Of a stretch of 64,000 nt of DNA, positions 56,830 to 64,000 are shown piece by piece (position 1 is the first letter of the stretch; every line of letters begins with the position of its first letter). Under the pieces are notes generated by a model. The model was not told the DNA's origin, made no database searches, and saw only the letters and a list, made by a program, of their open reading frames with translations. The stretch comes from Hyphomicrobiales bacterium (GTDB taxonomy: Bacteria; Pseudomonadota; Alphaproteobacteria; Rhizobiales; Xanthobacteraceae). A program made the position numbers and the translations under genes. The stretch is taken from NCBI GenBank assembly GCA_017305535.1, contig JAFKKN010000008.1:62001-126000 (forward strand). Reading direction: 5' to 3'.

Positions 56830-56955
56830 CGTCATGGCCGGATTTATTCCGGCCATCCACGTCTTCGCGGCGAGACAGAGACAGAAAGACCTGGATGCCG
56901 GGACACGGGCGAGCGAAGCGACGCCGTTCTTCGAACGGCTATGCCGGCCATGACG
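56830..56955. repeat. CGTCATGGCCGG-type palindromic repeat, copy 6 (composite)
   Basis: CGTCATGGCCGGATTTATTC matches copies 1 and 4 at the left. It also has CATCCACGTCTTCG, then GGCGAGCGAAGCGACGCCG with TTCTTCGAACGGCTATG, and ends GCCGGCCATGACG. It lies between the convergent YhaN-like gene and radC. Confidence 0.8.
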
Positions 56956-56991
56956 AGAACAAACGAGGCATCTTCAATTGTAGAATCGCAT

Positions 56992-57786
56992 TCACATCAA
57001 CCGCAGCCCTTTCAGGCTGGCATGACCGTTCTTGCCGACGATGATGTGATCGTGCACCGAGATGCCGAGCGGGTTGGCGATGTCGATGATCGATTTGGTC
57101 ATCTGGATATCAGCGGTGGACGGCGTCGGATCGCCGGAGGGATGGTTGTGGACCATGATGATGGCGGTCGCGGACAATTCGAGCGCGCGCTTCACCACCT
57201 CGCGCGGATAGACCGGCGTGTGGTCGATGGTGCCGACCTGTTGTAACTCGTCCGCGATCAACTGATTGCGCTTGTCGAGAAACAGGATGCGGAATTGCTC
57301 CTTGTCGGCGAATGCCATCGCGGCGCGGCAGTAGTCGATCACGGCGGACCATGACGACAGCACCGTGCGCTGCTTCAGTTGCCCCTTGGCGACGCGGCTC
57401 GCGGCGGCAGCGATCAGCTTGATCTCGGTGATCGCCGCTTCGCCGAGCCCTTCGACTTCGCGCAAGCGCGCGGCGGGCGCGTGCACCGTTTCGGCGAACG
57501 AGCCGAACTTGCCGATCAGGGTCTTCGCCAGCGGTTTCACGTCGCGGCGCGGCAGCGCGCGAAACAGCACCAGCTCCAGCAGTTCATAATCACTCAGCGC
57601 GTCGGCGCCGACGCCGCGAAAGCGATCGCGCAACCGTTCGCGATGGCCGTGATAATGCGGCGGCGCTTCGGCGAAACCGGACGGCTCGATGCCGGACGAC
57701 TTATTGCCGGAAGATTTGCGAGACTCTTTTTCATCACCAGCCATCGACGCCGACACGCCCACGATTCCCAAGGATATTGCAACCAT
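56992..57786 (-). CDS. radC: RadC family JAB-domain protein
   Basis: 264 residues. The N-terminal part has the helix-hairpin-helix region [20 protein letters not shown]. The JAB metal-binding motif is [20 protein letters not shown] followed by [11 protein letters not shown], with the JAMM His/Ser/Asp residues kept. The name is historical; a DNA-repair role is not established. AAGG lies about six bases before the ATG at 57786. An alternative ATG is at 57744. The minus-strand order is mscS, sfsA, map, radC. Confidence 0.92.
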   Translation of the reverse strand: MVAISLGIVGVSASMAGDEKESRKSSGNKSSGIEPSGFAEAPPHYHGHRERLRDRFRGVGADALSDYELLELVLFRALPRRDVKPLAKTLIGKFGSFAETVHAPAARLREVEGLGEAAITEIKLIAAAASRVAKGQLKQRTVLSSWSAVIDYCRAAMAFADKEQFRILFLDKRNQLIADELQQVGTIDHTPVYPREVVKRALELSATAIIMVHNHPSGDPTPSTADIQMTKSIIDIANPLGISVHDHIIVGKNGHASLKGLRLM

Positions 57787-57860
57787 GCCGCGCCTTGCGG
57801 CATTTGCAACATCAATCGGTATTCGGCTATCGCAAAAAGGAGGGACTATACGGACGCAGA

Positions 57861-58685
57861 TTAGCCGGCGGCAGGCGCCTGCTCGCCGTGCCGCGCCGAG
57901 AGGGTGAAGACCTCGACGCCGGTCTTGGTCACGCCGACGGAATGCTCGAACTGCGCGGAGAGCGAGCGATCGCGCGTCACGGCGGTCCAGCCGTCCGAAA
58001 GGATTTTGACGTGCGGCTTGCCGAGGTTGATCATCGGCTCGATGGTGAAGAACATGCCGGGACGCAGCACCACGCCTTCGCCGGGCCGGCCGACATGGAT
58101 GATGTTGGGTTCGTCGTGGAAGACGCGGCCGAGGCCGTGGCCGCAGAAATCCCGCACCACGCTCATGTGCTGCGGCTCGACGAAGCTCTGGATCGCGTGG
58201 CCGATATCGCCGGTGGTGGCGCCGGGCTTTACCGCCGCGATGCCGCGCATCATCGATTCGTAGGTCACCTCGATCAGACGTTCCGCCTTCCGCGCGATCG
58301 GCCCGACCGCATACATGCGGCTGGAGTCGCCGTACCAGCCGTCGACAATAAAGGTAACGTCGACGTTGACGATGTCGCCGTCCTTGAGCGGGCGATCGCC
58401 GGGCATGCCGTGGCAGACCACGTGATTGAGCGACGTGCAGGTCGAATAGCGGTAGCCGCGATACATCAACGTCGCCGGATAGGCGTTGTGGCGGAACGCG
58501 AAGTCGCGCACGAAGTCGTCGATCTCCGATGTCGGCAGCCCCACCTTGACGAGATCGGTCAGGTCGTCGAGGCAGCGCGACACCAGCGCGCCCGCCTTGC
58601 GCATACCCGCGAAAGCGGCGGGGCCGTGCAGCTTGATCTGTCCGGTCTTGCGGAGGGAGGCTTCGGAGGCGTCGACGTAACTCAT
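57861..58685 (-). CDS. map: Type I methionine aminopeptidase
   Basis: 274 residues. It removes the initiator methionine from new proteins. The metal and catalytic residues appear in [49 protein letters not shown] and [10 protein letters not shown]. The start [10 protein letters not shown] at 58685 is preferred to an upstream in-frame extension. It lies between sfsA and radC on the same strand. Confidence 0.96.
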   Translation of the reverse strand: MSYVDASEASLRKTGQIKLHGPAAFAGMRKAGALVSRCLDDLTDLVKVGLPTSEIDDFVRDFAFRHNAYPATLMYRGYRYSTCTSLNHVVCHGMPGDRPLKDGDIVNVDVTFIVDGWYGDSSRMYAVGPIARKAERLIEVTYESMMRGIAAVKPGATTGDIGHAIQSFVEPQHMSVVRDFCGHGLGRVFHDEPNIIHVGRPGEGVVLRPGMFFTIEPMINLGKPHVKILSDGWTAVTRDRSLSAQFEHSVGVTKTGVEVFTLSARHGEQAPAAG

Positions 58686-58808
58686 GGTTGTTCTGATTTT
58701 GGCTGTTCTGATTTCGATCAGTCGGGCGCGAATAAGCCCTGATTTCGAGTGAGCCCCCAATTTAATGGATATGGCTGTCGAAGCAAGGACATGGCCGCCA
58801 TTCGCAAT

Positions 58809-59537
58809 TCATCCTGTAACCGGAATGGGTTGCGCCAAATCGATGCCCTGCGGCGTCAGCCGGCAGCGCCAGGCCAGCGCCTCGACATTCGCCGCCCGCG
58901 CGCGGTCGAAGGCGCGGCCATAGGCCGGATCGATGTCCCGCGACAGGCTGAATGTCTCGGCCGAGCCGATCTGCACCACGTACAGCATCACGGCGCGGGC
59001 ACCGGCGGCCGCCATCGCCGCCAGTTCGTCGAGATGCCGCGCGCCCCGCGCGGTCACCGAATCCGGAAATTCGGCCAAGCCCTGCCGGCGCATCAGGTGC
59101 ACGTTCTTGATTTCGAGATAGCACGGCGGACGATCCGCGCTCTCCAGCAGGAAATCGATCCGGGAGGCGCCGCCGAACGCGCCGTCGCCATAGCCGACCT
59201 CTCGGCGAATGCTGGCGTAGCCGGTCAGTTCGGGGATCACCCCGGCGGCAAGCGCCTCGGCCACCAGCGTATTGGGATGCCCAGTGTTGACGCCGACCAG
59301 TTCGACGCCGCCGCCGAAATCGACCTCCACCTGTTCCCACGAATACGGCAACTTGCGCTTGGCGTTGGGCGAACGCGACAGCCACACCCGGCTGCCAGGG
59401 GCCTGCAAGCCAATCATGCCGCCCGGGTTGGCGACATGCACCGTCGTCAGGCTACCGTCAGGCAGCTCGACGTCAGCGAGGAACCGCTTGTAGCGACGCA
59501 GCAGCGTGGCCGGAACCAGTTCGGATGAAAACCGCAT
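58809..59537 (-). CDS. sfsA: Sugar fermentation stimulation protein SfsA
   Basis: 242 residues. Family motifs are [59 protein letters not shown] and [17 protein letters not shown]. The PCYLEIKNV motif with upstream Asp is nuclease-like, and SfsA is thought to bind nucleic acid; its role is not settled. It begins four bases after the mscS stop and is followed by map. Confidence 0.95.
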   Translation of the reverse strand: MRFSSELVPATLLRRYKRFLADVELPDGSLTTVHVANPGGMIGLQAPGSRVWLSRSPNAKRKLPYSWEQVEVDFGGGVELVGVNTGHPNTLVAEALAAGVIPELTGYASIRREVGYGDGAFGGASRIDFLLESADRPPCYLEIKNVHLMRRQGLAEFPDSVTARGARHLDELAAMAAAGARAVMLYVVQIGSAETFSLSRDIDPAYGRAFDRARAANVEALAWRCRLTPQGIDLAQPIPVTG

Positions 59538-59540
59538 CGG

Positions 59541-60848
59541 CTATCGCGATCCGCCGGCTGGAGCGTCAGCCGCCGGCGGCGTAGCCATGCGAATGTCGCG
59601 CACGGGATACGGCATCCGGATATCCTCGCGCTTGAACGCATCCCACAAGGCCATCAGCACCTCGCTGCGAGCGCTATCCATGCCACTCGGATCGGTGACC
59701 CAGAACGTGAGTCCGAACTGCATTCCGGATTCGCCGAATTCGGCCAGCAGGCAACCCGGCGACTTCGCCGTGCTGACACGCTCCGATGCGGCCGCGACAT
59801 CGATCGCCAGCTGGCAGACCCGACGCGGGTCGGAGTCGTAGGCGGCACCGAATTTCACCTTCACCAGCGCGTTGGTGTCGCTGTAGGTCCAGTTCACGAC
59901 CTTCTGCGTCACCAGATCCTCGTTGGGGACCAGAATCGCCCGACCATCGCCCGCGGCAATGGAGATGTAGCGCGTGTTCATGGCGCTGATCCGCCCGGTG
60001 CTGTCGCCGATAGACACCAGATCACCCGGCTTCACCGACTTGTCGACCAGCAGGATGACGCCGCTGATGAAGTTGGAGACGATCTTCTGCAAGCCGAGGC
60101 CGATGCCGACACCCACCGCGCCGGAAAAAATCGCCAGCGCCGACAGGTTGATGCCGACGGCGCTGAGCACCAGCACCACCGCGAGCACCATCAGCACCAC
60201 ATGGGTGAGCTTGATCAGCAGCACCTGCATCGACGGCGTCAGATCGCTGGCGTGGCTGATGCGGCTCTCGAGGAACTGGCTGAGCAGCTTGGAGGCCCAC
60301 AGCGCCAGCGCCAGCAGCACCACCAGCTTGATCACCAGCAGCGGCGACAACCGCAGATCGCCGAGCACGATGGCGACGGAATCCAGCGCCGCGCTCACCG
60401 TCTGCAACTGTCCGACGATGCCCAGCACCGCGACACACCACGCCAGCACCGACACCAGGCTGACCAGCAGCGGATCACGGATCGCGCTGGTTACCAGACG
60501 GATCGCCAGCCATGTCAGCGCCAGTTGCGCGGCCGCGAGCAATAGCCAAGCCGAACCGCCCAACTCCGTCCCACGGATCAGGATGCCGAGCAGGAACACC
60601 AGCGCAGCGAACACCGCGATCGGCGCGCTGCCGACCAGAACGCGCATGAACCGCCGCAACCGGCCCGGCCAGCCCATCGCCATGCTGCTGACGTCGAAGC
60701 GCGCGCGGAACAAGGCCCGGCTGGCCCAGGCGACGAGAGCGCACAGCGCGATCAACCCGAGTTGCAGGTAGAAATCGGGCGACACCACGGCGGCGCCGAT
60801 CACCTCCCTTGCCGACAGCAACCATTGGCGGACGTGATCGAACGGCAT
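59541..60848 (-). CDS. MscS family mechanosensitive ion channel
   Basis: 435 residues with several N-terminal membrane helices. The pore-lining region is GAVGVGIGLGLQKIVSNFIS, then the MscS beta-domain VKPGDLVSIGDSTGRI, NTRYISIAAGDGRAILVPNEDL and a C-terminal alpha/beta domain (EFGESGMQFGLTFWVTD). It should open under membrane tension and release solutes on hypo-osmotic shock. It is longer than E. coli MscS because of extra N-terminal helices. It is divergent from the K+/H+ antiporter gene. Confidence 0.93.
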   Translation of the reverse strand: MPFDHVRQWLLSAREVIGAAVVSPDFYLQLGLIALCALVAWASRALFRARFDVSSMAMGWPGRLRRFMRVLVGSAPIAVFAALVFLLGILIRGTELGGSAWLLLAAAQLALTWLAIRLVTSAIRDPLLVSLVSVLAWCVAVLGIVGQLQTVSAALDSVAIVLGDLRLSPLLVIKLVVLLALALWASKLLSQFLESRISHASDLTPSMQVLLIKLTHVVLMVLAVVLVLSAVGINLSALAIFSGAVGVGIGLGLQKIVSNFISGVILLVDKSVKPGDLVSIGDSTGRISAMNTRYISIAAGDGRAILVPNEDLVTQKVVNWTYSDTNALVKVKFGAAYDSDPRRVCQLAIDVAAASERVSTAKSPGCLLAEFGESGMQFGLTFWVTDPSGMDSARSEVLMALWDAFKREDIRMPYPVRDIRMATPPAADAPAGGSR

Positions 60849-61085
60849 CGAGAGTTTCCGATGTTCAAGGCACGCAAGGCGCGTTCATAAAATCGATTCG
60901 AAACGCCGACAGAATCCCACAAGCCACGTATCGGCGCCACCGGTCGATCGCGTGATGGCCGGGTCATCCACGCCATCGACGGCACCGCGTGTAAGTGATT
61001 GCAACCATTCGACAGAAATCGGTTGGCGATCCGCAACGGCGACGATATTGATGCAAGTGCAAGCAGTTTTGGACACGCCCCGCTC

Positions 61086-62882
61086 ATGACGTCGCTGGAC
61101 TCCGTCAGCCTGGCCATTCTCCTTGGCGCGGTGCTGGTCATGGCCGGCATCCTGTCAAGCCTGCTGGCGCTGCGCTTCGGCGCGCCGTTGCTGCTGGTGT
61201 TCCTGCTGATCGGCGTGCTGGCCGGCGACAGCGGGCCGGGTGGCCTCAATTTCAGCGACGTCCACGCCACCTATCTGGTCGGCTCCGTGGCGCTGGCGCT
61301 GATCCTGTTCGACGGCGGCCTGAAGACGCGCTTTCAAAGCATCCGTACGGTGCTGGCGCCGTCGGTGTCACTGGCAACCCTTGGAGTGTTGCTAACCGCC
61401 CTCATCACCGCGCCGGTGGCGAAATTCGCGCTCGACCTCAACTGGAGCGAGGCGCTGCTGGCCAGCGCCGTGGTGGCCTCGACCGACGCAGCCGCGGTGT
61501 TTCTGCTGATCCATTCGCAAGGGTTGCGGCTGCGGCCGCGGATCGGCGCGATGCTGGAGGTCGAATCCGGCACCAACGACCCGTTCGCGGTGTTCCTGAC
61601 GCTAATGCTGGTCGAACTGATCTCGCTCGGCGACAGTTCCTTCACCCATGTGCTGGCGGAGTTCTTTCAGGAGGCGGTGCTCGGCTCCATCCTCGGCCTC
61701 GTCGGCGGCTGGCTGGTGGTGATCGCGCTCAACCGGGTCGACCTGCCGCAGGGCCTGCATGCCCCGTTCGTCACCACCGCCGCGCTGATGATCTTCGGGC
61801 TGGCGCAGATTTCCCATGCCTCGGGATTCCTCGCGGTCTATCTCGCCGGCATCCTGATCGGCAACCGCCCGACGCGGGCACAGAATTCGGTGGCGACGTT
61901 TCTCGATGCCGCGACCTGGCTGGCGCAGATCGTGATGTTCGTGCTGCTCGGTCTTTTGGTGTCGCCGCAACGGCTCGTCGACAGCGTGGTTCCGGCCATC
62001 GTCGTAGCGCTGGTACTGATGCTAGTCGCCCGCCCCGCCGCCGTCTTTCTCTGCCTCGCCCCGTTCAAGTTCACCTGGCGGGAGAAGGCGTTCGTCTCGT
62101 GGGTCGGCCTGCGCGGCGCGGTGGCGATCTTCCTTGCCTCGATCCCGCTGCTGGTCGGGCAAAACAAGGCCTACCTGTATTTCGACGTCGCCTTCGTGGT
62201 GGTCGTCATTTCGCTCCTGATGCAGGGCTGGACGCTCGGCTTCGCCGCGCGGAAGCTCAACATCGCACTGCCGCGCACCGACCGCGCGCCACGTCGCGTC
62301 GAACTCGACCTGCCCGGCCAATTGGAGCAGCAACTGGTCGGCTATGCGGTGCGGCCCAAGAGCCTCTACCTGAAACGCGGGCTATTGCCGTCGTGGTCGA
62401 AGCCGACGCTGGTGATCCGCGACGAGAAGATCCTGACGCCGGCGGAAGCCGCACCCGTCGCCGCCGGCGACTACATCTATCTGCTGGCGCCACCGGAGAA
62501 GGCCGACGCGCTCGACCGCTTCTTCGTCGATCTGCCGCCCGCCGCCGCACCCGACCCCAGCGCGCTGGGCGACTTCGTGGTGCTGGGCGACACGCCGCTC
62601 AGCACGCTCGCCGAACTCTACGACGTCAAGATCGACGGCCACCAGGGCAAGCTAACGCTGGCCGACTATTTCGATATCCACCTCGATCGCGCGCCGAAAG
62701 TCGGTGCGACCTTGCCGCTGGATATGTTGACGCTGGTGGCGCGCAGCATCAGTGGCGGACGGGTCAGCATCGTCGGCCTCCGGCTGCCCGACGACGAAAG
62801 CGCGCCGCAAGCACCACCGACCCGCATCGACTGGCTGAAGCGGCGGCTGACGAACGTCTGGGCGTCGGTCGCCGGATTCTGA
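61086..62882 (+). CDS. K+/H+ antiporter (CPA1, NhaP2/CvrA type)
   Basis: 598 residues. The membrane part has about twelve helices, with ASTDAAAVFLLIHSQG and VESGTNDPFAVFLTLMLVEL typical of CPA1 antiporters. The cytoplasmic part has an RCK-C-like domain (VIRDEKILTPAEAAPVAAGD) and a C-terminal CorC/HlyC-type domain (LADYFDIHLDRAPKVGATLP). This build matches NhaP2/CvrA, which exports K+ in exchange for H+. The start MTSLDSVSL at 61086 is chosen. It is convergent with modC, with 10 bases between stops. Confidence 0.92.
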   Translation: MTSLDSVSLAILLGAVLVMAGILSSLLALRFGAPLLLVFLLIGVLAGDSGPGGLNFSDVHATYLVGSVALALILFDGGLKTRFQSIRTVLAPSVSLATLGVLLTALITAPVAKFALDLNWSEALLASAVVASTDAAAVFLLIHSQGLRLRPRIGAMLEVESGTNDPFAVFLTLMLVELISLGDSSFTHVLAEFFQEAVLGSILGLVGGWLVVIALNRVDLPQGLHAPFVTTAALMIFGLAQISHASGFLAVYLAGILIGNRPTRAQNSVATFLDAATWLAQIVMFVLLGLLVSPQRLVDSVVPAIVVALVLMLVARPAAVFLCLAPFKFTWREKAFVSWVGLRGAVAIFLASIPLLVGQNKAYLYFDVAFVVVVISLLMQGWTLGFAARKLNIALPRTDRAPRRVELDLPGQLEQQLVGYAVRPKSLYLKRGLLPSWSKPTLVIRDEKILTPAEAAPVAAGDYIYLLAPPEKADALDRFFVDLPPAAAPDPSALGDFVVLGDTPLSTLAELYDVKIDGHQGKLTLADYFDIHLDRAPKVGATLPLDMLTLVARSISGGRVSIVGLRLPDDESAPQAPPTRIDWLKRRLTNVWASVAGF

Positions 62883-62892
62883 TCGGAGTTGT

Positions 62893-63582
62893 TCAGTCGG
62901 CGAATTGCGGCGTGACATCCGCCAGCGCACTTTCGGCATCGCCGAACGCCGCCACGCGGCCGCGCTTGATCACCACCACCTGCGCGGCAAGCCGGCGCAA
63001 TTCATTCGGATCGTGGCTGACGTAAACCATCGGCACGCCGGACTCGTCGCGCAGCCGGATCAGGTAAGGCAGGATTTCCGCCTTGCGCGCGCTGTCGAGC
63101 GACCCCAACGGTTCGTCGAGCAGCAACAGCCGCGGCTGCATCAACAGCGCGCGCCCGAGCGCCACGCGCTGGCGCTCGCCGCCGGAGAGTTGACCGGTCC
63201 TGCGCGCCAACAGCTTGCCGATATCGAGCAGATCGACCACGCGATCCTGATGGGCATGATCGTAGGCGACGCCATTCATGCGACGTCCATAGTTGAGATT
63301 TTGCGAGACGCTCAGGTGCGGAAACAGCCGCGCATCCTGAAACACGTAGCCGATACGGCGGCGATACGGCGGGACGTGGATGCCGGCGAGCGTATCGTCG
63401 AGCACATCGTTGCCGACAGCGATGAAGCCGCGGTCCGGCTTGAGCAGGCCGGCGATCATGTTGACCAGCGAAGTCTTGCCGGCGCCGGACGAGCCGAACA
63501 GCCCGGTCACCCGGCCCTCGCCCGTGAACTTCACCTCAACGGTGAAATCGCCCAGTTTCTTGAACACATCGACGCGCAGCAT
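62893..63582 (-). CDS. modC: Molybdate ABC transporter ATP-binding protein ModC, short form
   Basis: 229 residues. Walker A is LFGSSGAGKTSLVN, the Q-loop is YVFQDARLFPHLSV, the signature is LSGGERQRVALGRAL, and Walker B is LLLLDEPLGSL with H-loop VSHDPNE. It is placed next to the molybdate permease gene modB. The usual C-terminal MOP/TOBE domain of ModC (total about 350 residues) is missing: the protein ends soon after the ATPase core (DVTPQFAD). The start MLRVDVFKKL follows modB by two bases. Confidence 0.93.
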   Translation of the reverse strand: MLRVDVFKKLGDFTVEVKFTGEGRVTGLFGSSGAGKTSLVNMIAGLLKPDRGFIAVGNDVLDDTLAGIHVPPYRRRIGYVFQDARLFPHLSVSQNLNYGRRMNGVAYDHAHQDRVVDLLDIGKLLARRTGQLSGGERQRVALGRALLMQPRLLLLDEPLGSLDSARKAEILPYLIRLRDESGVPMVYVSHDPNELRRLAAQVVVIKRGRVAAFGDAESALADVTPQFAD

Positions 63583-63584
63583 GG

Positions 63585-64000
63585 TCAGGTCCCGTGCATA
63601 CGCTGCGTCGCGCGGCGCGCGAACCATTCCGAGGTCACCAGCGCGATCATCGAGATCACGATGGAGACGCCGACCAGCCGCAGCGCGGCGGCATCGCCGT
63701 CCGGCACCTGCGTCAGCGTGTAGATCGCCGCCGAGATGGTCTGGGTCTCGCCGGGAATATTGGAGACGAAGGTGATGGTGGCGCCGAACTCGCCGATCGC
63801 CTTGGCGAAGCCGAGCACCATGCCGGCAAGCACGCCCGGCAGCGCCAGCGGCAATGTCACGGTGAGGAATACCTTCCACGGCGCCGCGCCGAGCGTGCTC
63901 GCCGCCTGTTCAAGACGGCGATCCACGGCTTCGATCGACAGCCGGATCGGTCGAACCAAGAGCGGGAACGACATGATCCCGCAAGCCAGCGCCGCGCCGG
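63585..64000 (-). CDS. modB: Molybdate ABC transporter permease ModB, C-terminal part (5' end outside window)
   Basis: The frame is open to the window end, so the gene is cut. The visible 138 residues include MSFPLLVRPIRLSIEAVDRR, then STLGAAPWKVFLTVTLPLAL with the EAA loop LGAAPWKVFLTVTLPLALPG in part, and AKAIGEFGATITFVSNIPGE. The GEFGAT segment is characteristic of ModB/CysU-type permeases. It forms the membrane channel for molybdate. Its stop lies two bases before the modC ATG. modA is not in the window. Confidence 0.93.
   Translation of the reverse strand, partial: GAALACGIMSFPLLVRPIRLSIEAVDRRLEQAASTLGAAPWKVFLTVTLPLALPGVLAGMVLGFAKAIGEFGATITFVSNIPGETQTISAAIYTLTQVPDGDAAALRLVGVSIVISMIALVTSEWFARRATQRMHGT

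Overview
The window is a GC-rich chromosomal segment of an alphaproteobacterium, most likely family Nitrobacteraceae/Bradyrhizobiaceae (Bradyrhizobium, Rhodopseudomonas, Afipia or Nitrobacter type). The reasons are the fliF-fliG-fliH-fliN-flbD order, the BA14K and Omp25-like proteins, a dnaG/rpoD pair with an alphaproteobacterial RpoD, the uvrC-pgsA-moaD-moaE run, an enlarged CarB, and several intergenic repeat families that I remember from this group (memory only, no search was run). The genus is not fixed. No rRNA genes, CRISPR array, complete insertion sequence or prophage were seen.

Layout. 1-4.9 kb: the end of a flagellar operon (fliF partial, fliG, fliH, fliN, flbD). 4.9-15.5 kb: mixed genes, namely a 59-residue membrane protein, a RecD-like helicase, a BA14K protein, msrA/msrB, a GGDEF cyclase with a DUF4112 protein, a nitroreductase and a lytic transglycosylase. 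About 1 kb of repeat DNA follows, then a lower-GC gene for a two-domain protein with a TIR-/deoxyribosyltransferase-like domain that looks acquired. 15.5-18.3 kb: marR divergent from a ClC-CBS channel. 18.5-23 kb: rpoD and dnaG. 23-31 kb: an accessory block with an isochorismatase-like hydrolase, an N-formylglutamate amidohydrolase-like protein, a LysE exporter, an arsR operon with three tandem SRPBCC genes, and an acyl-CoA synthetase. 31-45 kb: yqeY, a GT39-like membrane protein, nudix, alpha/beta hydrolase, oxidoreductase, carA, thioesterase, cupin, dps, methyltransferase, a tRNA-like element, carB, greA and doxX. 45-50 kb (minus strand): uvrC, pgsA, moaD, moaE, prmB. 50-57 kb: an outer-membrane barrel, rlmJ, and a YhaO/YhaN-type nuclease-ATPase pair. 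57-64 kb: radC, map, sfsA, mscS, a K+/H+ antiporter, and modC with partial modB.

How genes work together. The flagellar genes build the MS/C-ring and export gate, and FlbD is their sigma-54 activator. carA and carB encode the two carbamoyl-phosphate synthetase subunits but lie about 3.3 kb apart. MsrA (apparently exported) and MsrB repair the two epimers of methionine sulfoxide. MoaD and MoaE make molybdopterin synthase, and ModB/ModC import molybdate. UvrC, RadC and the YhaO/YhaN pair are DNA-repair or DNA-processing genes.

Most unusual items: the TIR-/NDT-like protein at 13.7 kb; a tRNA-like gene with Cys features and a 6-base anticodon loop at 40.2 kb, followed by a terminator directly in front of carB; a DnaG that lacks all four zinc ligands; an arsR promoter whose operator fills the -35/-10 spacer and which probably gives a leaderless mRNA; and at least five families of intergenic palindromic repeats, one with six modular copies.
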